64,000 nucleotides of DNA, taken from assembly GCA_045226255.1 (NCBI GenBank), contig JBGVCG010000006.1:1-64000 (forward strand), in the 5' to 3' direction. The position numbers and the translations under genes are program-made. This DNA comes from UBA1181 sp045226255 (lineage in GTDB: Bacteria; Bacteroidota; Bacteroidia; Bacteroidales; Paludibacteraceae). This document shows, piece after piece, positions 51,803 through 60,906 of this stretch; within the stretch, counting starts at the first letter, position 1, and each line of letters opens with the position of its first letter. The notes beneath the pieces were generated by a model. It worked only from the letters and a program-made list of their open reading frames with translations. It ran no database searches and was not told where the DNA came from.

Positions 51803-53257
51803 TTAGTTCATATCCACCGCATAGTAGACCACCTTTCCGTTCGGGAGGATACCAGAGATGAAGAGCGCCTTCTCCTCTTGCTTGGAGATGTTGCTGACGA
51901 TCCTATCCACGTCCGCCTGGCTGTTCACTACGAGGTTGTTCATCCTGACGATGATGTAGCCGTTCGGGATGCCCGCGCGGTTGAATTTGCCGCCTCTCAT
52001 CACCTTGGAGACCTCCAATCCGTTGGAGAGTCCGTACTGCTGGAGTTTTTGTTTGCTCAGTGGGGTGAGGGTTGCGCCCAATTCGTTGGCGGATACCTGT
52101 TTGATCATTTCGGTGTCGCCGTTCACGTTCTTTAGGGTCACTTCCGCCTTCTTGGACTTGTTATCCCTGAGGAAGATGATCTCCACCTTGTCGCCCGGTC
52201 TGAATCGGCTGATTTGGTCTTGCGTTTCCGAAACGCTCTTCACCTTGTTGCCGTTGACGTGGGTGATGATATCCCCCTTCTTGATGCCCGCCTCTTCGGC
52301 CGCACTGTTCTCGCTGATGGCTGCCACGTAGGCGCCCTCGAGCACATCCAAGCCTTTCTCCTTGGCGAATTCGGCGTTGATGTCTTGTATCTGCACGCCG
52401 AGCAAAGCCCTCTGCACGGTGCCGAACTCCTTCAGGTCTGCCACCACCTTGCTCATGATGCTGGTAGGAATGGCGAAGGAGTAGCCCGAGTAGGAGCCGG
52501 TCTGGGAGGCGATGGCCGCGTTGATGCCGACCAACTCGCCACGGGTGTTCACCAAGGCGCCGCCACTGTTGCCCGGGTTGACTGCCGCATCCGTTTGGAT
52601 GAACGACTCGATCTTCATGTCGGAGGTGAGGATGTTGATGCTACGCGCTTTGGCGCTGACGATGCCGGCGGTGACGGTCGAGGTCAGGTTGAAAGGATTG
52701 CCGACCGCTAATACCCATTCGCCCACCTTCAGGTCGTCGGAGTTGCCCACGGTGAGGGTAGGGAGGTCCTTCGCGTCTATCTTCAGCAAGGCGAGGTCCG
52801 TGTTAGGGTCCGTGCCCACGATGGTAGCCTTGAACTCACGCTTGTCGTTGAGGACGACAGTCACATTGTCCGAGCCGTCGACCACGTGGTTGTTGGTCAC
52901 GATGTAGCCGTCCTGCGAGAGGATGACGCCCGATCCGGAACCCATCTGGTGTTGCCGAGGCTGTTGGCGTTGGTTGCCTCGCTCCCCGAAGAAGAACTCG
53001 AGGAATGGGTCGTAGTTGTAACTCGATTGCTTGGTCTCGATGACGGTCATCACGTGGACCACAGCGTTGACGGAAGTCTCGGCCGCATCGGTGAAGTCCA
53101 CCATGCCCCCCTTGTTAAAGGAGGCGTGTTGTGCGGGTGTCGTTTTTTCCACGATGATGGTCTCCTGCGGACCGAATTGTTTGTAACAGAAGCAGGAAAC
53201 ACCTGCGCTCAGAGCGGCCACCGCCAGTGCGGTGCCAATGGTTTTCATGTGTTTCAT
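51803..53257 (-). CDS. HtrA/Deg-family periplasmic serine protease
   Basis: A 484-aa Do-type protease/chaperone. A signal-anchor segment (about 7-25, GTALAVAALSAGVSCFCY) precedes a trypsin-like domain with catalytic His in VTNNHVVDG, Asp in NTDLALLKID and Ser in AVNPGNSGGALVN. Two PDZ domains follow: the first around ALLGVQIQDINAEFA ... GIKKGDIITHVNG, the second around NRAGIPNGYIIVRMNN. The Q-rich loop GERGNQRQQPRQHQ is typical of the LA loop. It degrades misfolded envelope proteins under stress. The region 53258-53466 is its upstream leader, where I see no clear -7 box. Confidence 0.93.
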   Translation of the reverse strand: MKHMKTIGTALAVAALSAGVSCFCYKQFGPQETIIVEKTTPAQHASFNKGGMVDFTDAAETSVNAVVHVMTVIETKQSSYNYDPFLEFFFGERGNQRQQPRQHQMGSGSGVILSQDGYIVTNNHVVDGSDNVTVVLNDKREFKATIVGTDPNTDLALLKIDAKDLPTLTVGNSDDLKVGEWVLAVGNPFNLTSTVTAGIVSAKARSINILTSDMKIESFIQTDAAVNPGNSGGALVNTRGELVGINAAIASQTGSYSGYSFAIPTSIMSKVVADLKEFGTVQRALLGVQIQDINAEFAKEKGLDVLEGAYVAAISENSAAEEAGIKKGDIITHVNGNKVKSVSETQDQISRFRPGDKVEIIFLRDNKSKKAEVTLKNVNGDTEMIKQVSANELGATLTPLSKQKLQQYGLSNGLEVSKVMRGGKFNRAGIPNGYIIVRMNNLVVNSQADVDRIVSNISKQEEKALFISGILPNGKVVYYAVDMN

Positions 53258-53466
53258 ATCCTTAGTCGTATTTATGTTTTTAATAATTCAAGTGCCAGGA
53301 ACGAACCGTCGCATTCCTATCAGATAACGTGCAAATATTGTGCAATTTTATGTGCGTGTCACTCGATTTAAACTGATTTAACATCAGGCCTTTATTTTTA
53401 ACGTTTGATGATGAATAAATCTGTATAAAATGTGAAAAATTGTCAGTGTGAAAGGAAAAAAATGAT

Positions 53467-53474
53467 TACTTTTG
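53467..53474 (+). promoter_or_regulatory. -7 box of the rnpB promoter
   Basis: TACTTTTG fits TAnnTTTG and ends six bases before the expected RNase P RNA 5' end. Confidence 0.65.
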
Positions 53475-53479
53475 CGGAG

Positions 53480-53830
53480 TAGAGTAGGAGGGTTTGTCGC
53501 TGGCGGCAACGTCAGAGGAAAGTCCGGGCAACAGAGGGCGCCGCGCTTCCTAACGGAAAGTCGTTCGTGAGGGCGAACTATCGCAGAAGAGAATGACCGC
53601 CTGCTTGCAGGTAAGGGTGAGAAGGTGGGGTAAGAGCCCACCAGTCCCGCTGGTGACAGTGGGAGCTGTGCGAGTCGCGGGTTGTAAGATCGAATATACC
53701 GACGCATGTAGGGCTGCCCGTCCGATGTCGGGGGGTAGATTGCTTGAGGCTTATGGTGACATAAGTCCTAGATTAATGACAAACGCCCGTCCGCGGGTAC
53801 AGAACTCGGCTTATACGCCTACTCTCTTTT
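53480..53830 (+). ncRNA. rnpB: RNase P RNA (bacterial class A)
   Basis: The catalytic RNA that matures tRNA 5' ends. The terminal helix P1 is AGAGTAGG (53481-53488) with CCTACTCT (53818-53825). The conserved GAGGAAAGTCCGGGC is at 53515-53529, AGGGTGAGAAGGTGGGGTAAGAGCCCACC forms the central region near 53613, and GACATAAG and ACAGAACTCGGCTTA lie near the 3' end (CR IV/V). A T tract at 53826-53833 ends it. Frames read through this gene on both strands are spurious. Confidence 0.95.
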
Positions 53831-53907
53831 TTTGTGTAACGCCATGATGTGACGAATTGTCAGTCTCTGTGACGGATCTCCATCATGAATAGATATGCTA
53901 ATTGCGT

Positions 53908-55227
53908 ATGAAAAAAATCATACGGTTTATTGTGGATCAGGTGAAGTTCGTCACCATTGATATTTGGCGGACCACCATACACGACGAGCAAGGCAAGCGA
54001 GGCTACCTTATGCTCTTCGCGAAGACGCTCGTTCTCTCCATCCAGAATTTCATCAAAGGGAAGATGCCGGTCCGCGCCTCTGCGTTGACCTACTACTCCG
54101 TCTTCGCCCTGGTGCCATTGCTCGCCTTCGTGTTCGGCATGGCGAGGGGCTTCGGGCTCGACACGTACATCGTCGACCTGTTGCACAACCGCTACTCCTC
54201 CCATCAGGAGATGGTGCAGGTGGTGCTGAATTTTGTGGAGAACTATCTGAACAATGCCACGGGCGGCGCCTTCGTCGGTATCGGTATCTGCGTGTTGCTA
54301 TGGTCCGTCATGAAGGTCTTTTCGCAGATTGAGATGTCGTTCAATGAGATCTGGTACATCACCAAGAACAGGAACTATATCCGTCGTTTCACCGACTACA
54401 TCTCCCTGCTGTTGGTCATTCCGATCTTCGTGCTGGTCTCCAATGGTGTCTCGTTCTACTTCAACCATGCGCTGGGCGTCTTCAACGGGTCGTATATCAT
54501 CTCGCCGACGCTGAAGGTGGTGTTGGCCGTGATGCCGTATTTGGTGTCGTGGGTGGTCTTCACGATGATTTATGTGGTGATGCCTAACACGAAGGTGAGG
54601 TTCACCGCGGCCATGGTGGCGGGTGCCTTTTCCTGCGTCACCTTCTTCGCGTTCAAGTGGGTCTACGTCTATTTGCAGACGATGATGACCTCCTACAACG
54701 CCGTGTATGGTGGTTTGGCCGCCATACCGTTCGCCCTGTTGTTCATTCAGACGACGTGGATGATCATACTGTTCGGGGCGGAGATCTCCTTCGCCTTGCA
54801 GAACGTCCGTAACTTCGAGTTCGAGAAGGATGTGAAAACGATCAGCCACCGCTACTACGAGTTCGTTCTCTTGTCCGTCACCAAGATCGTGGCGAAACGG
54901 TTCCGGGATGGTGAGGCGCCTATGACATTGAATGAGATGTCCGATAAGTACCGTATCCCTATGCGTTTGGCCTCCGTCATTGTGCGCCGGTTGTGCAAGG
55001 CGGGTATTCTCACGGAGGTGCGGATAGACGAGCGGGACGCATACATGCCGGCCATGGATGTCAATCGTATCACGGTCGCCACGTTCTTCGACATGGTGGA
55101 CCGGGCAGGGCAGGAGACGTTCAAGCTGGAGCAGCTCGATGAGTTCGCTTCCGTGTGGGAGTATACCCTGGACATACGTGAGTCGTTGATGAGCGTGTCG
55201 GGCGATAAATTGGTGATGGATTTATGA
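53908..55227 (+). CDS. YihY/BrkB-family inner-membrane protein
   Basis: A 439-aa protein. The first 300 residues have six hydrophobic segments with family signatures MPVRASALTYYSVFALVPLLAF, FVGIGICVLLWSVMKVF, a NEIW-type motif (SFNEIWYITKNRNYI) and YGGLAAIPFALLFIQTTWMI. The C-terminal 130 residues form a winged-helix-like domain (MTLNEMSDKYRIPMRLASVIV). Once mislabelled ribonuclease BN; function unclear, perhaps transport. The upstream TTG two codons earlier is unlikely to be the start. Overlaps the M3 peptidase start as ATGA at 55224-55227. Confidence 0.9.
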   Translation: MKKIIRFIVDQVKFVTIDIWRTTIHDEQGKRGYLMLFAKTLVLSIQNFIKGKMPVRASALTYYSVFALVPLLAFVFGMARGFGLDTYIVDLLHNRYSSHQEMVQVVLNFVENYLNNATGGAFVGIGICVLLWSVMKVFSQIEMSFNEIWYITKNRNYIRRFTDYISLLLVIPIFVLVSNGVSFYFNHALGVFNGSYIISPTLKVVLAVMPYLVSWVVFTMIYVVMPNTKVRFTAAMVAGAFSCVTFFAFKWVYVYLQTMMTSYNAVYGGLAAIPFALLFIQTTWMIILFGAEISFALQNVRNFEFEKDVKTISHRYYEFVLLSVTKIVAKRFRDGEAPMTLNEMSDKYRIPMRLASVIVRRLCKAGILTEVRIDERDAYMPAMDVNRITVATFFDMVDRAGQETFKLEQLDEFASVWEYTLDIRESLMSVSGDKLVMDL

Positions 55228-57380
55228 TGGGACACGTAATGATTACAAGGATCGGTGAAGTGGGGAAGAGGTTGGTCATAGCCTCCGCCGTATGTGCGTT
55301 GCCCCTCCTCTCATCGTGTGATGTGAAAGAAAATAAGACAGAAATGATAGATAATATTTTTTTGAAGACGGAGTATGGTACTCCGCATGAGACCTTCCCT
55401 TTCGACAAGGTCAAATTGGATGATTATTTACCTGCGGTGAAGGAGGCGATCCGTCTCCATGACGAGGAGATCGACGCTATTGTGAAGAACCCTGAGGCAC
55501 CTACGTTCGAGAACACGATCGTGGCGTTGGAGCGTTCCGGCGAGTTCCTGAACCGTATCCAATATGTTTTTTACAATTTGTTGGAGGCCGAGACCTGCGC
55601 CAAGATGGACAGTCTCTCCGAGGAGATTTCTCCGTTGGAGACGGAACATTCCAACAACGTGATGCTGAACGCGCCTCTTTTCGAGAGGGTCAAGGCAGTC
55701 TATCAGCAGCGTGATACCCTGAACCTGACGGCGGAGCAGCGTATGTTGCTGACGAAGACCTACGAATCGTTCGAGAAGAACGGTGCGACGCTTTCGGAAG
55801 AGGGCAAGGAGAAGTTCCGCGATCTTAGCAAGCGCTTGTCCCTCCTGACGCTGAAGTACGGGCAGAATGTCTTGAACGCCACGAACGCCTATAAGCTGAC
55901 CATCACCGATTCGGCTGACCTGGCCGGTTTGCCTCCTGCTATCGTTGAGGCTGCGGCGAAGAAGGCGAAGGACAATAACGTGACGGGTTGGATCTTCGAC
56001 CTGACCTACCCAAGCTACGCCCCTTTCATGAAGTATGCCGAGAACCGTGAGTTGCGCAAGAAGCTCTACATGGCCTACAACACCAAGGCTACGGAGGGTG
56101 AATTGGACAACCGTCAGGTGGTGAAGGATATCGTGAACGCGCGCCTGGAGATGGCGAACCTGATGGGCTACGAGGATTATGCGGCGCGTGTGTTGCGCTA
56201 CCGCATGGCGGAGAACAAGGAGAATGTCTACAAGCTCCTGAACGATCTGCTGGATGCCTATAAGCCGACGGCGATGAAGGAGATCGCGGAGGTGCAGGAG
56301 TATGCCAAAGCGCATGGCGCCGACTTCGAGATCATGCCTTGGGACTGGTCCTTCTATTCTGAGAAACTACGTGACGAGAAATATAGCATCAATGACGAGT
56401 TGCTCCGTCCTTACTTTGAACTGGAGCATGTGAAGAAGGGTGTCTTTGGCTTGGCTACCAAGCTCTACGGACTGACCTTCAAGAAGAACGAGCGCATCCC
56501 TGTCTACCATGAGGAGGTGGAGGCCTTCGACGTCTATGACAAGGATGGTTCCTTCCTCGCCGTGTTGTATACCGACTTCCATCCGCGTGACGGAAAGCGG
56601 GGTGGCGCATGGATGACGGAGTTCCTCTGCCAGCATGTGGACGAGAAGGGTGTGGATGTGCGTCCGCATATCTCCATCGTCATGAACTTCACCCGTCCGA
56701 CCGATTCGTTGCCTTCTCTGCTCACGTTCGACGAGCTGACCACCTTCATCCATGAGTTCGGTCACTCCATCCATGGCATGGTCTCCAAGTGCCACTACGA
56801 GAGCTTGGCGGGCACGAATGTCTACCGTGACTTTGTCGAATTGCCTTCCCAGATGATGGAGAACTGGGCGTTCGAGAAGGAGTATCTGGACGGTTTCGCC
56901 GTGCATTACAAGACTGGGGAGCCAATCCCTGCCGAGCTGATCGAGCGGATTAGGAAGGCCGCCAACTTCAACATAGGCTACGCCACGTTGCGTCAGCTGA
57001 GCTTCGGTCTGTTGGATATGGGCTGGCATACGATCCAAAAGCCTTTCGACGGAGATGTGAAACAGTTCGAGAACGAGGCGTGGAGCGCGGCACAGACGCT
57101 TCCTCCGGTGGAGGGCACGCTGATGAGCACGCAGTTCAACCATATCTTCTCGGGAGGATATTCCGCAGGTTATTATAGCTATAAATGGGCGGAGGTGTTG
57201 GATGCGGACGCCTTTTCGGTGTTCCAGCAGCATGGCATATTCGACCCTGAGACGGCGGGACGCTTCCGTCATGAGGTGTTGGAGAAGGGTGGTAGCGAAC
57301 ATCCGATGACCCTCTACAAACGTTTCAGGGGGCAAGAGCCTACGATACTTCCTTTGCTGCAGCGGCATGGAGTACGTTAA
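55224..57380 (+). CDS. M3-family metallopeptidase, dipeptidyl carboxypeptidase-like lipoprotein
   Basis: A 718-aa zinc peptidase of the thimet oligopeptidase (M3) family. The zinc site is FIHEFGHSIHGM (HExxH, near residue 509) with the downstream Glu supplied about 25-30 residues later. The segment NYEGLAG-like NFTRPTDSLPSLLTFDELTT and HIFSGGYSAGYYSYKWAEVL are conserved substrate-cleft blocks. The N-terminus ends in a lipobox (ALPLLSSCD), so unlike E. coli Dcp it should be exported and lipid-anchored, probably cleaving peptides in the periplasm. Start coupled to the YihY gene by ATGA. Confidence 0.93.
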   Translation: MMGHVMITRIGEVGKRLVIASAVCALPLLSSCDVKENKTEMIDNIFLKTEYGTPHETFPFDKVKLDDYLPAVKEAIRLHDEEIDAIVKNPEAPTFENTIVALERSGEFLNRIQYVFYNLLEAETCAKMDSLSEEISPLETEHSNNVMLNAPLFERVKAVYQQRDTLNLTAEQRMLLTKTYESFEKNGATLSEEGKEKFRDLSKRLSLLTLKYGQNVLNATNAYKLTITDSADLAGLPPAIVEAAAKKAKDNNVTGWIFDLTYPSYAPFMKYAENRELRKKLYMAYNTKATEGELDNRQVVKDIVNARLEMANLMGYEDYAARVLRYRMAENKENVYKLLNDLLDAYKPTAMKEIAEVQEYAKAHGADFEIMPWDWSFYSEKLRDEKYSINDELLRPYFELEHVKKGVFGLATKLYGLTFKKNERIPVYHEEVEAFDVYDKDGSFLAVLYTDFHPRDGKRGGAWMTEFLCQHVDEKGVDVRPHISIVMNFTRPTDSLPSLLTFDELTTFIHEFGHSIHGMVSKCHYESLAGTNVYRDFVELPSQMMENWAFEKEYLDGFAVHYKTGEPIPAELIERIRKAANFNIGYATLRQLSFGLLDMGWHTIQKPFDGDVKQFENEAWSAAQTLPPVEGTLMSTQFNHIFSGGYSAGYYSYKWAEVLDADAFSVFQQHGIFDPETAGRFRHEVLEKGGSEHPMTLYKRFRGQEPTILPLLQRHGVR

Positions 57381-57427
57381 ACGAAGTGATTGGTATGTAA
57401 TTCAATAATTATTAATGATATACAACA

Positions 57428-58039
57428 ATGGGATTATCTGAAATCTTAAAAAAGAGAAAACAAAAGAAGGAAGAGTTTGTGAAGGAGAAGGTACAGAACT
57501 TCATCACGCTGATCAATGTTTATATACAGGCGTCGTCCGCCGCTACTTTAGGAATCATGAACCTGCAGCAATTGCCTCAGTTGAAGGTGTTGAAGCAGAA
57601 GTTTAAGATCCCTACGGAGGGCCGTCTTGGCATCGCGGAGAAGAAGTTCGTCGCCACGAAGATGAAGGAGGAGTATAAATTGTCTGACTCATTCTTCGCG
57701 GAGATAGACAACTCAATCAAGAAGTGTTGTAAGAAGGTGATGGACCTGCAACCATTTGGTATCTGGTTCCAGACCCTGATGCAGGAGGTTATGACAGCGG
57801 TTTCGTTGGATGTGCAAATGGGTTTGCGTCTGCCGTTGTTCCTGCGCAAATGGATGAAGTCCTTGATCGACGAGTCTGTGCATAAAATCTCCACGTCAAG
57901 CGATTTCAAGAACCCTGACGTGATCAAATCGGCCGCTAACGTACGTGCTTACAAGGAGAAGCTTCATTTGTCGGAAGACTGGCTCTCCACTGTATGCTAT
58001 GTGTATATCATATTGGCAAGAGGTTCCAAAATGAAATGA
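57428..58039 (+). CDS. Uncharacterised Bacteroidales protein
   Basis: A 203-aa, helix-rich protein with no signal peptide. The N-terminus is strongly basic (MGLSEILKKRKQKKEEFVKEK); the middle has KKCCKKVMDLQPFGIWFQTL and the C-terminus YVYIILARGSKMK. I recognise no named domain. It is separated by 47 bp from the peptidase gene and 13 bp from relA; the tight spacing suggests co-transcription with relA, but no role can be inferred. Confidence 0.7.
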   Translation: MGLSEILKKRKQKKEEFVKEKVQNFITLINVYIQASSAATLGIMNLQQLPQLKVLKQKFKIPTEGRLGIAEKKFVATKMKEEYKLSDSFFAEIDNSIKKCCKKVMDLQPFGIWFQTLMQEVMTAVSLDVQMGLRLPLFLRKWMKSLIDESVHKISTSSDFKNPDVIKSAANVRAYKEKLHLSEDWLSTVCYVYIILARGSKMK

Positions 58040-58052
58040 TAATGAGGTGTTT

Positions 58053-60164
58053 ATGATAGACGATTGTTTGCAGTTGATGGAGACATACGACCTGCTTCCA
58101 CAGGAGCGGGAGGAGTTGTATCGCCTGTTCGCTTCAGGCCATCCCTTGATGAAAAGGGGATGTGACATCGTCCGCATCATCAAGGTGGAGGTGGATCTGG
58201 GCAAGGTGCCGGTGGTCGGTGTCCTGCTCTACGAGGCAGTGATTGCCGAACTGACCACCCCCGAATCCGTCCAAGCCATCTTCGGCGAGCAGGTTGCTAC
58301 GTTCGTCAACTCGTTGCTCAAGGTAGGAGAGTTGTACAGGAACCATCCCCCGGTAGAGTCGGATGCCTTCAGGCGTTTGCTGCTCTCCATGGCGGAGGAT
58401 ATCCGTGTGGTGATCGTGCTGATATGCAGCCAATTATATCAAATCCGCAACCTGGAATCCTATGATGCGGAGAGTCGGGACCGCATCGCCAAGGAGGCGT
58501 CGTTCCTCTATTCACCGTTGGCGCACCGTTTGGGCCTCTACAAGGTGAAGTCGGAGTTGGAGGACCTCTCCCTGAAGCAAACCAATCCCGTCATCTACGA
58601 GGAGATCGTCAACAAGCTTCACGACACGAAGCAACAGCGCGACGCCTACATCAAGGCCTTCATCGAGCCGGTGCAGAAACGGTTGGAGGAGGCTGGCTTC
58701 ACCTTCACGATGAAGGGGCGTACGAAGTCGGTCTATTCGATTTGGAACAAAATAAAGAAACAGAATACTGTCTTTGAGAATATCTACGACATCTTCGCCA
58801 TCCGTATCATCCTGGACACTCCGCTAGAGAAGGAGAAGGCGGCCTGCTGGCAGGTCTACTCCATTGTCACGGATATGTACCAGCCCAACCCGAAACGTTT
58901 GCGCGATTGGTTATCTATACCTAAATCAAATGGTTACGAGTCGTTGCACACCACCGTGATGGGTCCGGAGGGCAAGTGGGTGGAGGTGCAGATCCGCACG
59001 CAAAGGATGGACGAGATCGCCGAGAAAGGATTCGCTGCCCATTTCAAGTACAAGGGTGTGAAGGGGGAGGCCCTCTTCGACGAATGGCTCGCCAATGTGC
59101 GTGACCTGCTGCAGAACCCGAGTGCGGAGGGAATGGCCTATATGGACGATTTCAAGCTGGACCTCTACGACAAGGAGGTCTTCGTCTTCACGCCTAGCGG
59201 TGAGCTGAAGCAGTTGCCTAAGGGCGCCACGTTGCTGGACTTCGCCTTTATGATCCATACCGGCTTGGGCGCCAAGTGCATCGGTGGTAGGGTGAACGGT
59301 AAGAACGTGCCGATCCGTTACCAGCTGCATAGCGGTGACCAGGTGGAGATCATGACCTCGGCGAACCAAACGCCCCACGAGGAGTGGCTGGAGATCGTGC
59401 AGACGACCAAGGCGAGGACCCGTATCAAGCGTATCCTCAAGGAGAAGGAGTCGGCCGATGTGGAGTTCGGCAAGGAGCTGTTCAAGCGTAGGCTGAAGAA
59501 CTGGAAGCTCGATTACGACGAGCGGGTGGCAGCCAAGCTGGCGAAGAAGTTAGGTTGCGCCACGATACAGATCTTCTATCAACGCTTGGCGGACGATAGC
59601 ATCGATTTCTCCAAGATCAAGGACCTCTATGTGGCCTGCTCCACGGAGAACAAACCGGACGAGGTGCGCAGCGCGGACGGGTTCGAGCATGTGCCTACGA
59701 TCCAGCCTGGGGCGGAGAAGGAGGATGTCTTGGTGATAGACGACCATCTGCAGGGCATACTCTACACGCTGTCCAAGTGTTGCAACCCGATCTATGGCGA
59801 TGATATCTTCGGATTCGTCTCCGTGAAGGGAACCATCAAGATACACAAGAAGGATTGTCCGAACGCGCCGCAGATGCTCTCCCGCTTCGGCTATCGTTTC
59901 ATCAAGGCGAGATGGGCCGGTAAGTCAGGCACGCAGTACAACTGTACCCTGCATGTGACCGGTACGGACGACATAGGCATCGTCACGAACATCTCCTCCC
60001 TGATACAGAAGGAGACGCACGTATCGCTCCGCGCCATGTCCGTGGATTCCTCGGACGGACTCTTCCGCGGCACGCTCACCATCACGGTGTCCGACACGCA
60101 TGTGTTGGAGGATGTGATCAAGAAGATCAAGGCGATCCGAGGCGTGAAGAGTGTGGAACGTTAG
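58053..60164 (+). CDS. relA: RelA-type (p)ppGpp synthetase with degenerate hydrolase domain
   Basis: A 703-aa long RSH protein (a GTG two codons earlier is possible). The N-terminal hydrolase domain has lost its active site: the HD motif of the family (LLHDxxED) reads LLYEAVIAEL, and the later KLxDRLHNMR block reads LICSQLYQIRNL. The synthetase domain is intact, with GRTKSVYSIWNKIKK, NIYDIFAIRIIL, SNGYESLHTTV and VEVQIRTQRMDEIAEKGFAAH. TGS (about 370-430, LYDKEVFVFTPSGELKQLP) and C-terminal zinc-finger-like and ACT domains follow. So it should make the stringent alarmone but not degrade it; a separate SpoT-like enzyme is expected elsewhere. Confidence 0.92.
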   Translation: MIDDCLQLMETYDLLPQEREELYRLFASGHPLMKRGCDIVRIIKVEVDLGKVPVVGVLLYEAVIAELTTPESVQAIFGEQVATFVNSLLKVGELYRNHPPVESDAFRRLLLSMAEDIRVVIVLICSQLYQIRNLESYDAESRDRIAKEASFLYSPLAHRLGLYKVKSELEDLSLKQTNPVIYEEIVNKLHDTKQQRDAYIKAFIEPVQKRLEEAGFTFTMKGRTKSVYSIWNKIKKQNTVFENIYDIFAIRIILDTPLEKEKAACWQVYSIVTDMYQPNPKRLRDWLSIPKSNGYESLHTTVMGPEGKWVEVQIRTQRMDEIAEKGFAAHFKYKGVKGEALFDEWLANVRDLLQNPSAEGMAYMDDFKLDLYDKEVFVFTPSGELKQLPKGATLLDFAFMIHTGLGAKCIGGRVNGKNVPIRYQLHSGDQVEIMTSANQTPHEEWLEIVQTTKARTRIKRILKEKESADVEFGKELFKRRLKNWKLDYDERVAAKLAKKLGCATIQIFYQRLADDSIDFSKIKDLYVACSTENKPDEVRSADGFEHVPTIQPGAEKEDVLVIDDHLQGILYTLSKCCNPIYGDDIFGFVSVKGTIKIHKKDCPNAPQMLSRFGYRFIKARWAGKSGTQYNCTLHVTGTDDIGIVTNISSLIQKETHVSLRAMSVDSSDGLFRGTLTITVSDTHVLEDVIKKIKAIRGVKSVER

Positions 60165-60202
60165 GTTAATTAATTGAATATAAAAGTAATAAATATATAA
60201 TT

Positions 60203-60808
60203 ATGTTTTCAGGAATAGTTGAGACGGCGGCCAAGGTGGTCGCATTACGGAAAGATCAGGAGAATCTGCATATCACGATGACCTGTCCTTTCGTGTCTGA
60301 ATTGAAGATAGACCAGAGTGTGGCGCATAACGGTGTGTGCCTGACAGTGGTGGAGAAGACGGCCGACACCTATACGGTGACTGCCATCCAAGAGACGCTT
60401 CGTCGCTCGAACCTAGGGCTCCTCAAGGAGGGTAGCCTCGTCAATCTGGAGCGTAGCATGGTGATGAACGGACGGTTGGACGGGCACATCGTGCAGGGAC
60501 ATGTGGACCAAGTGGCGAAGTGCGTCGGCAAGAAATCCGAGGAGGGCAGTTGGTATTTCACCTTCCAATACGACATGGACGCCGAGATGGCCAAGAAGGG
60601 CTATGTGACGGTCGAGAAGGGGTCCGTGACGGTGAACGGAGTCAGCCTGACGGTCTGTGACTCCAAGAAGGACGGGTTCTCCGTGGCCATCATTCCTTAC
60701 ACTTACGAGCACACGAACTTCTGCCAGATCGAGGTAGGCACCATCGTGAACATCGAGTTCGACATCGTCGGCAAGTACATCAGCCGCATGTTGGAGTTCC
60801 GCGGATGA
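60203..60808 (+). CDS. ribE: Riboflavin synthase, alpha subunit
   Basis: A 201-aa enzyme that dismutates two molecules of 6,7-dimethyl-8-ribityllumazine into riboflavin. It shows the expected two similar lumazine-binding halves: MFSGIVETAAKVV ... VAHNGVCLTVVEK ... MVMNGRLDGHIVQGHVDQVA, and VTVEKGSVTVNGVSLTVCD ... PYTYEHTNF. The MFSGIVE start and GHxVxGHVD motif are diagnostic. No other rib genes or FMN riboswitch are adjacent. Confidence 0.96.
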   Translation: MFSGIVETAAKVVALRKDQENLHITMTCPFVSELKIDQSVAHNGVCLTVVEKTADTYTVTAIQETLRRSNLGLLKEGSLVNLERSMVMNGRLDGHIVQGHVDQVAKCVGKKSEEGSWYFTFQYDMDAEMAKKGYVTVEKGSVTVNGVSLTVCDSKKDGFSVAIIPYTYEHTNFCQIEVGTIVNIEFDIVGKYISRMLEFRG

Positions 60809-60827
60809 CGTATTCTTGCGGGGTTCG

Positions 60828-60859
60828 TTTGTCTTTCAGCCTAAAAAAGACTAATTTTG
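60828..60859 (+). promoter_or_regulatory. Bacteroidota-type promoter before iorA
   Basis: TTTG at 60828-60831 and TAATTTTG at 60852-60859 are 20 bp apart, a full consensus match; the start codon follows 47 bases later. Confidence 0.75.
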
Positions 60860-60906
60860 TAGGTGTGATTTGTTTTGAGAATAGAATATAAAAAGATACG
60901 ATAGTA

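Noticed and set aside
53384..53847. Short frames on both strands across 53384-53847
   Set aside because: They run through the RNase P RNA gene, whose conserved core and P1 helix are clear.
56367..57368. 333-codon frame opposite the M3 peptidase, and similar at 55428-56315
   Set aside because: Shadows of a complete peptidase with an intact HExxH site; no independent promoter or conserved motif.
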